From: Planctomycetota bacterium
GTDB taxonomy: Bacteria; Planctomycetota; UBA8108; JACQVS01
Reading direction: 5' to 3'
Assembly: GCA_028280485.1 (NCBI GenBank)
Contig: JANQLS010000032.1
Coordinates: forward strand, 1-43,367
Length of the DNA: 43,367 nucleotides
Shown here in pieces: positions 29,992-36,797 of this stretch (position 1 is the first letter of the stretch; each line of letters opens with the position of its first letter). The notes under the pieces are model-generated. The model had not been told where the DNA came from, did not search any database, and saw nothing but the letters and a program-made list of their open reading frames with translations. The translations under genes were made by a program, and so were the position numbers.

Positions 29992-32070
29992 TTACTTCAA
30001 AGCCTTTTGGATGCCACGAGCTACTTCTTCTGCTAACAGCCGTGAGCCCGTGGGCGTGAAGTGAACATCGACCGGCCTCTGAATCTCTTCAGCGTACTTC
30101 TGAGATAAACTATAGAGATCTGTAATCGCCACTTCCTGACCCTTTACAACATCGTGTGCAATTTGATTGTAACGCTGGGGATCGGTGATATCGCGATGGG
30201 GCCTTACTCCTCCATCGGGAACTGGCGTGGTCGTTGCGAAAATGAGTTTCGCTCCTGTGGCTTTTAGCTTTTTAACAATCGCCTGAAGTTGCTTTCGATA
30301 AATCTCGGGTTCAGCCTGACGAGGATGTTTCGGATCATTCGAGTTCTTCTTTTTATTGTTCGGCTGAACTCGTTTTAAATCGTGGAGGCCAAAATTGAAG
30401 TGGATCACATCCCATTTCCCTCCTTCTAAGGCCAACCATTTTTCGATCTGCTCAACCCCATGATTCGTTCCTTGACAGTTTCCACGAGGGCGCGTGACGT
30501 AAGCTTCATCACTCAATATCGCTTTCACCAGCGGGGTGTAGCCCATCGAAATGGAGTCCCCTAAGATCAAGACTCGGGGTTGACCTTCGGTCTTTGCCTT
30601 TTGATTTTGAAGCCGCCCTTTAAAAGTTAAATTCTCTCGGGGAATCGCAGCGCCCACCGAATGGAGATGCTTCACCAAGACTTGATCCAATCGCTTGACG
30701 AGATCTTTCTTTTCATTGGCAAGGTCAGTTTTCTCAGAGAGATCATCTTTTAAGTTGTAGAGTTCGTAGCGAGGACCTTCATACCACTTTAGCAATTTCC
30801 AGTCACCTTGTCGAATGATGCTATAAGGAGTGATTCGACCTCGGTAATGTGGGAAGTGCCAAAAGATGGCGTCGCGTTGAGCGCTCGAAGAAACGGCTCC
30901 CTTCAGATGCGAAACCAATGACATTCCATCGATTTGACGGTCCTTGGGCAATGAAATCTTTGCCGCTTCTAAGATCGTAGGAAAATAGTCGACGCTCGTT
31001 ACCGGTAGGTTCGAAATGGAATTAGGCTGAACAACCTTTGGCCATTTAACAATCAGAGGTACTCGAATGCCCCCCTCGTAGGGATTTCCTTTTCCACTTC
31101 TTAATGGAGCATTGTGAGTAGGACCTAAGAGCCCTCCATTATCAGAAGTGAAGATAATCATCGTATTATCTTCGACACCCGTTTCCTTCAGTGTCTTCAT
31201 CACTCTTCCCACGGCATCATCGACGCTCTCGACCATCGCTGCGTAGTCGGGGCGCTTTTGAAGAGTTTTCTTTCTCTTCTTATATTTCTCGGTGACATCT
31301 TTCTTAGCTTGAATCGGAGTGTGAACCGCGTAGTGAGCTAAATAGAGAAAGAAGGGGCGATCGGAATTGCGTCGAATAAAACTTTCAGCTTCTTTAGCCT
31401 CTCGATCGGTGAGGTACTCCCCTTTCTTTTGAGGAAGCAGGAAAGGAATACCTTGAGGTAGCCTCTTATTGGTATAAGGATCGAAGTAACTCGGAGGTTG
31501 ACCGTAATCACATCCTCCATGATTTTCATCGAATCCCTGAGGACCAGGGTATTGAGGGTCATCCCCTAAATGCCATTTTCCAATGTGGCAACTGACGTAG
31601 CCTTTTGGTTTCAAGGCTTCCGCGAGGGTGACTTCTTCGAGGTCCAACCAGTATGGATTGGGTGGGCAAAGAAGTTTATTGTTTTGATTCCCGACAAAGA
31701 CCTTAGGGTTCTTCTTCGGAGTTCCTTTCCCCCCCCGTTGAAACCGAGCTCGAATCCAATCGGTAACATGAGTTCGTGCGGGATACTTTCCCGTCATGAC
31801 GGCAGCTCTCGTAGGTGAGCACACTGCACAAGCCGCGTAAGCATCCGTAAACCGCATCCCTTCTTTAGCTAACCGATCGATGTTCGGAGTCAAAAAGTAC
31901 TCACTTCCCTGACAACTAAGATCCATCCACCCCATGTCATCGACTAAGATTAAAACGACGTTAGGAGGAGCTGCCGGCTTGGTGAGACTTGGGTTCGCCT
32001 GAGCTGATGCGTGCAATCCGAAGAGAAGGACGAGGGCGAGCGCATAAGGGAACTTAAGCATGTTTTTCAT
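29992..32070 (-). CDS. Secreted sulfatase fused to an SGNH-hydrolase esterase
   Basis: 692 residues from the ATG at 32070; the frame runs to a TTG at 32094. A signal peptide (MKNMLKFPYALALVLLFGLHASAQA) is followed by a sulfatase domain (about 35-480): NVVLILVDDMGWMDLSCQGS with metal Asp pair, and CSPTR (Cys84), the C-x-P-x-R formylglycine signature, then GYVSCHIGKWHLG and IIFTSDNGG. The C-terminal ~190 residues are an SGNH hydrolase: VLILGDSISMG (block I Ser), HFNFGLHDL (block III) and PVDVHFTPTGSRLLAEEVA (catalytic Asp and His). The enzyme may strip sulfate and an O-acyl group from the same polysaccharide. Activation needs a formylglycine-generating enzyme, which is not in this window. It starts 38 bp after the BFD-like gene. 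Confidence 0.93.
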   Translation of the reverse strand: MKNMLKFPYALALVLLFGLHASAQANPSLTKPAAPPNVVLILVDDMGWMDLSCQGSEYFLTPNIDRLAKEGMRFTDAYAACAVCSPTRAAVMTGKYPARTHVTDWIRARFQRGGKGTPKKNPKVFVGNQNNKLLCPPNPYWLDLEEVTLAEALKPKGYVSCHIGKWHLGDDPQYPGPQGFDENHGGCDYGQPPSYFDPYTNKRLPQGIPFLLPQKKGEYLTDREAKEAESFIRRNSDRPFFLYLAHYAVHTPIQAKKDVTEKYKKRKKTLQKRPDYAAMVESVDDAVGRVMKTLKETGVEDNTMIIFTSDNGGLLGPTHNAPLRSGKGNPYEGGIRVPLIVKWPKVVQPNSISNLPVTSVDYFPTILEAAKISLPKDRQIDGMSLVSHLKGAVSSSAQRDAIFWHFPHYRGRITPYSIIRQGDWKLLKWYEGPRYELYNLKDDLSEKTDLANEKKDLVKRLDQVLVKHLHSVGAAIPRENLTFKGRLQNQKAKTEGQPRVLILGDSISMGYTPLVKAILSDEAYVTRPRGNCQGTNHGVEQIEKWLALEGGKWDVIHFNFGLHDLKRVQPNNKKKNSNDPKHPRQAEPEIYRKQLQAIVKKLKATGAKLIFATTTPVPDGGVRPHRDITDPQRYNQIAHDVVKGQEVAITDLYSLSQKYAEEIQRPVDVHFTPTGSRLLAEEVARGIQKALK

Positions 32071-32108
32071 TTTCCAACCTGATGGTGAGATCAACAGAAT
32101 TCTAAATA

Positions 32109-32531
32109 CTAATGCAGATCATCGGGTTCATTGCCTTCGGGAGGCATCGATCTTTTACTAAAGAAGTCACTGACGTCCCAATCGTCGTCTTCTTCCTCAT
32201 AGGGTTTCTTGAAGGCTGATTCAGGAAGATCGACGTCTGTACTCAAAATTGAGCGATCGTTCTTCTCTCCCTCTCCACTCTCAATCCCTTTGAGGTAGCC
32301 TTTTCTCATCGCTTCATATTCTTGAGCACTCATCGACTCTTCGACCGACTCCCCACTTAAAACCTGTAAGTGGATCTTTTTTAAGAAGGGAATACACCAA
32401 CCACAACCCGTTCCTGCACTGAAGCATTCAGAGATTTGGGAAGCTCGTCGGGGGCGAGTTTGCTTGACGAAGTTGACGATTTTCCGCTTTTTGAGATGAA
32501 AACAAAAGCAGAGTGTACTGTCTAAATCCAT
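32109..32531 (-). CDS. BFD-like [2Fe-2S] protein with acidic C-terminal extension
   Basis: A 140-residue cytosolic protein. Cys8 and Cys10 (LCFCF), then 32 residues, then Cys43 and Cys46 (GTGCGWC) reproduce the C-x-C...C-x-x-C spacing of bacterioferritin-associated ferredoxin and of BFD-like domains in nitrite reductases. The domain helices NFVKQTRPRRASQISECF are also typical. Residues about 65-140 are an acidic, probably disordered tail (EEEDDDWDVSDFFSKRS) that BFD itself lacks. No bacterioferritin gene is nearby. It is upstream of the sulfatase with a 38-bp gap. A link to formylglycine formation or iron handling is not shown by anything in the sequence. Confidence 0.8.
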   Translation of the reverse strand: MDLDSTLCFCFHLKKRKIVNFVKQTRPRRASQISECFSAGTGCGWCIPFLKKIHLQVLSGESVEESMSAQEYEAMRKGYLKGIESGEGEKNDRSILSTDVDLPESAFKKPYEEEDDDWDVSDFFSKRSMPPEGNEPDDLH

Positions 32532-33150
32532 GTGATTAAACGAACTGTGAATGCTTGTAAGCTTTGAGCCCAGGCAGCGAGGGTACCGACTGAGAGAAGG
32601 GGCATGAAGCCAACTCTTAGTTTAACTGAAATGTCGTGAAAACTGCGACGATTCATCCAAAATCCTCACCTCAGAATTCATTGTATTGAAGCATCTTTTA
32701 TGGGAAGCTAAATGATCGTGTTGATAAGGCGGGCTCCTGAGGGAGGCCTGAAACTAGACCCTTTTTCTGCTCATTTGGAGCAAAAATCGGCTTGAGGAAC
32801 TAACTGATTCCTATCGATTTTGATAGAAATTCGTTAGAACTCCCCACTCGCTCTCCTTCAGATTTTATACTCAATTGATTCACCATTTTGAGGTGAATAG
32901 AAGCGACCTAAAGTCGTCAACAATTAGCGAACAAAGAAGAAGGAAAAAAGGCCACTTTATCCCATGAAGGCATTAAGCGAACCACTGGGTTAAGCCGATG
33001 TTTTGATAGGACAATATTTTTGGTGGGAGCGGGGTCTTTAAAATAACTTCTAAAGAATAGATCGAGAGTAAGGATGCATCCTTACAGCCTTCGAATCTCT
33101 TGAATACACACGAAGGGGATTTCATTTCCCCGAAGAAAGGAAGCTGGTCG
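32532..33150. other. Long intergenic region upstream of the cupredoxin triplet
   Basis: About 620 bp between divergent genes without a supported coding frame. Short inverted repeats are visible: CTATC-GATTTT-GATAG near 32812-32827, ATTCACC/GGTGAAT (32878-32884 and 32892-32898) and a T5...A5-flanked GCTC/GAGC hairpin near 32762-32786. One or more may be operators or a terminator. GGGGA/TCCCC hairpins lie just before the ribosome site of the next gene. Confidence 0.5.
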
Positions 33151-33990
33151 ATGTCGGACTCGAACATTTCCCGTAGAAATTTTATCAAGAAGTCATCCGC
33201 AGTAGCTGGTGGTTCTATCGCTTTGAATTTGATTTGTGTTCCCCATGAATCATGGGCTGCACCCGCAGCTTCTTACAAAGTTGGCGCGGTGAAAAACCCG
33301 TCAAAGGTCAAGGGAACCGTTAAGTACGATGGTCGCAAGCCGATGTCTCTCAAGTCACCCATCACGCGTGATTTTGAGGTTGCCGGTAAAGGGCAACGCG
33401 ACTTTGAAGGCGTCACCTACGCGGATGAAAAAGCGAAGACCCTCAAAGATGCCATCGTTACGATCGAAGGAATCAGTGTAGGAAAAGCCTGGAATGCCAA
33501 AGAAGTTCCCATGGCCTATACCGAAAAAGCTTATATTTTAGATCGAACCGATGTCTTCGGCTGGGCAAAACGAGGCCGCACTTCACTGAAATTAGAAAAC
33601 CGAGATCCCATCCTCCACTCTTGGGTTCTCAAACTCAAAGGGAAGCAAGTCACCAATAAGGCTGCTCCTCCCAATTCGAAAACTTCAAGTCGTATCAAAA
33701 AGCCTGGGATCTACGAGCTCCTTTGCGCTCCTCACCCCTGGGAACGTGGCTTCCGCGTCGTCGTCCCTCACCCCTACTACGCCAAAACGAACGCAAAGGG
33801 TGAATTTGAAATCGATAATGTTCCCGCCGGTTCATATGAAGTTACCGTCTGGAGCGAAGGTTTCGATGTCATGAAGGGAAAACTGACCGTGAAGGCAGGG
33901 GAAACCAAGTTTGACCCCGTCCTCAAAGAAGCCAATCTCAACAAGATCATGAAGCTCTTCCTTCCTAAGACGAAGAAAAAAGAGAGCTGA
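33151..33990 (+). CDS. Tat-exported cupredoxin-like protein with carboxypeptidase-regulatory-like domain, copy 1
   Basis: 279 residues from ATG 33151, which has GAAAGGA 9 nt upstream in a leader shared with copy 3. The longer frame from 33100 only adds residues before the Tat motif. The signal is SRRNFIKKSSAVAGG. A cupredoxin-like beta-sandwich (about 45-205) carries His156 (DPILHSW) and C192-A-P-H195-P-W (YELLCAPHPWERGF), matching two histidines and the cysteine of a type-1 copper site. No axial Met follows. A C-terminal CarboxypepD_reg-like domain (about 206-255) follows: YYAKTNAKGEFEIDNVPAGSYEVTVWSEGF. The role may be periplasmic electron transfer or copper binding. It is the first of three tandem paralogues, and a strong terminator follows at 34026. 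Confidence 0.85.
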   Translation: MSDSNISRRNFIKKSSAVAGGSIALNLICVPHESWAAPAASYKVGAVKNPSKVKGTVKYDGRKPMSLKSPITRDFEVAGKGQRDFEGVTYADEKAKTLKDAIVTIEGISVGKAWNAKEVPMAYTEKAYILDRTDVFGWAKRGRTSLKLENRDPILHSWVLKLKGKQVTNKAAPPNSKTSSRIKKPGIYELLCAPHPWERGFRVVVPHPYYAKTNAKGEFEIDNVPAGSYEVTVWSEGFDVMKGKLTVKAGETKFDPVLKEANLNKIMKLFLPKTKKKES

Positions 33991-34025
33991 TCTGCTGAAG
34001 ATAATTTAGTCCAATCCAAACAATG

Positions 34026-34064
34026 AAAGAGGTTCCCGTTGAAACCAATGGGAACCTCTTTTTT
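34026..34064 (+). terminator. Rho-independent terminator after cupredoxin copy 1
   Basis: Stem AAAGAGGTTCCC (34026-34037) and GGGAACCTCTTT (34050-34061), extended by three more inner pairs, 6-nt loop GAAACC, then TTTT. It implies that copy 2 has its own promoter. Confidence 0.9.
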
Positions 34065-34152
34065 AATGGGGTATAGGGCGATGTGTCTTTTATGATCGGC
34101 CGGTGTAATTATGTGCCGCTGATTCAGCACGGCAAAATCAGGGAGTTAGGCG

Positions 34153-35007
34153 ATGGCTCACAAACAGAAATCGACCCGTAGGCATTTTCTGAAAACCTCT
34201 TCCGGCCTTCTAGTTGGAGGATTGGTAATCCCGGGATTCAGCTGCTCCAGAAAGACAGGGGCCGTGGGGAAGAAGGCTCCAGTCCCAGCCCAAGCTAATT
34301 ACAAAATTGTAAATATCCAAAACCCGTGCACGGTTGAGGGTAAGATCCGATACGAAGGGAAAGCTCCTACCCCCATACTCATGATGTCCGGACGGGGCGC
34401 TAAAACAACCAAGACAGTTTTCGAAAGTGTTCAATACGCTGATCCAGCTTTAGGAACACTCAAGGATGCGATCGTGATCATCGAAGGCATCACTCAAGGG
34501 AAAGCTTGGAACTCCAACGAAAAGCCCCATGCTGCAGTTCGCAGGAACCTCATCGTCGATCGAACGGATGTCTTTGGATTATCCAAGTGGAGTGGAATCG
34601 ATTTTTCCCTGGAAAACTACAATCCCACCCATCAAGGCTGGGCCCTAAAATTAAAGGACAAACAGCTATTCAATAAAGGGGTCCCCCCAAACGCTAAGAC
34701 CAGTATCAGAATTAGAAAACCAGGCGTTTACGAACTTCTTAATCCATCTCAGCCTTGGAGACGCGGTTTTCGCATCGCCGTCCCCCACCCTTACTACGCC
34801 AAAACCGACTCCAAGGGGAATTTTGTCATCCCCGAAGTTCCCCCTGGCACTTATAAGGTCACGATCTGGGCCGAAGGATTTTCCCCGACAAAAATGGAGC
34901 TCAAAGTAACCGGGAAGAAGGTTCAGTTTAATCCGGTTCTGAAAGAAGAGAACCTCAATGAGATCATGAAGCTTTTCCTTCCTAAGAAGAGGAAAAAAGA
35001 GAGCTAG
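34153..35007 (+). CDS. Cupredoxin-like paralogue, copy 2, metal ligands lost
   Basis: 284 residues, homologous to copies 1 and 3 throughout but more diverged. Tat signal STRRHFLKTSSGLLVGG, with a cysteine at 31 (PGFSCSRK) that might be a lipid-attachment site. The three metal-ligand positions of the other copies are all replaced: His156 aligns with Gln161 (THQGW), Cys192 with Asn197 and His195 with Gln200 (YELLNPSQPWRRGF). The surrounding fold residues (PW.RGFR..VPHPYYAKT) and the C-terminal regulatory-like domain are conserved, so the protein is under constraint but should not bind copper as its paralogues do. GGGAG lies about 7 nt before the ATG. It may act as a partner or scaffold for the copper-binding copies. 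Confidence 0.85.
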   Translation: MAHKQKSTRRHFLKTSSGLLVGGLVIPGFSCSRKTGAVGKKAPVPAQANYKIVNIQNPCTVEGKIRYEGKAPTPILMMSGRGAKTTKTVFESVQYADPALGTLKDAIVIIEGITQGKAWNSNEKPHAAVRRNLIVDRTDVFGLSKWSGIDFSLENYNPTHQGWALKLKDKQLFNKGVPPNAKTSIRIRKPGVYELLNPSQPWRRGFRIAVPHPYYAKTDSKGNFVIPEVPPGTYKVTIWAEGFSPTKMELKVTGKKVQFNPVLKEENLNEIMKLFLPKKRKKES

Positions 35008-35348
35008 ATAGAGTCTCATCCAGACATCAACCGAGGCATACCTTCTATTTCTTCTCACTTAGAGTTCCCTAAAACCGCATATATTTTAACAATAGGGCAA
35101 TAGGCTAAGCCCATCCAAGTCATTGCTCTAATTTAGCTTTGCGAATTAAATCATCGACATTTATTAAATATCACTAAATAAGTGCTTTCAATATCAAAAG
35201 CTAAGGCTTACAACTGAACTCCATGACTTAAAATGAATCGTACCCTGGAGTGGAAGTACTGAACTTCCCCGAAAACTAAATAGAAAAGGGCGACCTTTTA
35301 GGGCAGTCCTGAGGCCCGCGGTTTTCCCCGAAGAAAGGAAACTGATCG
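35008..35348. other. Intergenic region between cupredoxin copies 2 and 3
   Basis: 341 bp, AT-rich in the middle (35080-35220), without a supported coding frame or a clear terminator. The last ~24 bp before the ATG of copy 3 (TTTCCCCGAAGAAAGGAA...) repeat the leader of copy 1. Confidence 0.55.
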
Positions 35349-36209
35349 ATGTCAGATTCGAACATTTCTCGCAGAAGATTTATTAAGAATTCATCCGCCG
35401 TCGCTGGTGGCTCCATCGCATTTAATTTGATCTGTATCCCTCACAAATCTTGGGCCGTCCCCGTAGCCACTTATAAAGTCGGTACGGTTAAGAATCCTTC
35501 AAAAGTAAAGGGAACGGTTAAATACGATGGTCGCAAACCCGGTTCCCTCAAGTCACCCATCACGCGTGATAACAAAATTGCCGGTACGGGGATGCGCGAG
35601 TTTGAGGGGGTCACATACGCCGATGAAAAGAAAAAGACCCTCAAAGATGCAATCGTCACTATCGAAGGGATCGCAGTAGGAAAACCCTGGAACGCTAAAG
35701 AAGTCCCAATGGTCTACACTCAAAAGGCCTACATATTAGATCGAACCGATGTCTTCGGTTGGGCAAAACGAGGGCGCACCACTTTAAAATTAGAAAACCG
35801 AGACCCGATCTTGCACTCTTGGGTTCTCAAACTGGGAGTTGGAAAGAAAGGTAAGCAAGTCGCCAATAAAGCAGCTCCACCGAATTCAAAAACCTCGACG
35901 CGCATTAAAAAACCAGGAATCTACGAACTTCTATGTTCTCCTCATCCTTGGGAGAGAGGATTTCGCGTCGTCGTCCCCCACCCTTATTACGCCAAAACCA
36001 ACGAAAAGGGTGAATTTGAAATCGATAACGTTCCCGCCGGCACCTATGAAGTAACCGTCTGGAGTGAAGGCTTTGAAGTCATGAAAGAAAAATTGACCGT
36101 CAAAAAAGGTGCTACGAAATACGAACCTGTATTAAAAGAATCCAACCTCAATGAAATGCTGAAGTACTTCCTTCCCAAACCGAAAAAGAAAAACGACAAG
36201 AGCAGTTGA
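35349..36209 (+). CDS. Tat-exported cupredoxin-like protein, copy 3
   Basis: 286 residues, very close to copy 1 (for example SRRRFIKNSSAVAGG, VKYDGRKPGSLKSPITRD, AYILDRTDVFGWAKRGRT). It has a four-residue insert (KLGVGKKGKQ for KLKGKQ) and a longer lysine-rich C-terminus. It keeps His156, Cys196 and His199 (LLCSPHPW), so the metal site is intact. The start and ribosome site (GAAAGGAA) are in the same leader context as copy 1, suggesting the duplicated unit included the translation leader. A strong terminator follows. The closeness of 1 and 3, with a diverged copy between them, points to separate duplication events or gene conversion. Confidence 0.87.
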   Translation: MSDSNISRRRFIKNSSAVAGGSIAFNLICIPHKSWAVPVATYKVGTVKNPSKVKGTVKYDGRKPGSLKSPITRDNKIAGTGMREFEGVTYADEKKKTLKDAIVTIEGIAVGKPWNAKEVPMVYTQKAYILDRTDVFGWAKRGRTTLKLENRDPILHSWVLKLGVGKKGKQVANKAAPPNSKTSTRIKKPGIYELLCSPHPWERGFRVVVPHPYYAKTNEKGEFEIDNVPAGTYEVTVWSEGFEVMKEKLTVKKGATKYEPVLKESNLNEMLKYFLPKPKKKNDKSS

Positions 36210-36230
36210 GAAAACTTGATCTTTAAATTT

Positions 36231-36262
36231 AAAAAGCCGGGGTCCCAGACCCCGGCTTTTTT
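36231..36262 (+). terminator. Rho-independent terminator after cupredoxin copy 3
   Basis: Stem GCCGGGGTC (36236-36244) and GACCCCGGC (36248-36256), loop CCA, extended by A-T pairs (AAAAA before, TTTTTT after). Nearly symmetrical, so it may also stop minus-strand transcription. Confidence 0.93.
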
Positions 36263-36578
36263 CAACTAACGTAACGAAACCCTGAATGACAGCCCGAAGT
36301 GTCAACGAGGGTCAGGAGTTCAATCATTTAATTTCGTGGAGCCGCTTGAGGCATAGCGTGAGCGCCTTCTAACTTAAAAACCAGATAATCCAGGATCTAA
36401 TTCACCCTGTAGTCAATGTCAGCCCTCACGAGCGCTTCCGGCGAGGTAATGATCAGAGAGATAAATTACAGTTCAGATTTAGATAAAAATTTGAAGTTGG
36501 TTGTGTATGCCATCCCGGCTCACGGGGAGCCTGTGAATGTTTAGATCAATTCAAATTTCAAGCCAAATAGTGCTTCAT

Positions 36579-36718
36579 TATCCCTCGCTAAAGCTTCGGG
36601 CTTGGGAGGTTGGTAATTTCACTTATGACTCATAGATAAACCGTGTGAAATCCCTTGCAATAGCTTCAACATTGAAAGCGCTTCTCGCCCCTCAAGCCCG
36701 AAGCTTTAGCGAGGGATA
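36579..36718. repeat. Widely spaced 26-bp inverted repeat with two internal hairpins
   Basis: Outer arms 36579-36604 and 36693-36718 are exact complements (core TCCCTCGCTAAAGCTTCGGG), a variant of the palindrome family. The 88-nt interior contains ATTTCAC/GTGAAAT (36616-36622 and 36645-36651) and GCTTCAA-CA-TTGAA(A)GC (36663-36679). Together they can fold as a three-way junction. Confidence 0.8.
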
Positions 36719-36797
36719 GTGGAGCAATTACCAACTTGAAGTTGGGCTTTCTTAAAAAATTCACAGCCTCGGGGTGAGCCGACTACTTTTGTAACGA

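Larger units (their letters stand above)
36210..36797. other. Convergent intergenic region rich in inverted repeats
   Basis: 588 bp between cupredoxin copy 3 and putA (convergent). It holds a terminator (36231-36262), a single degenerate palindrome half-site near 36291-36312, hairpin remnants near 36515-36535 (CCCGGCTCACGGGGAGCC), the large inverted pair at 36579-36718, the hairpin CCAACTT-G-AAGTTGG (36731-36745) and a half copy of the GTAGTCGGCTCACCCC family (about 36764-36780, reverse). No coding frame is supported. Confidence 0.75.
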
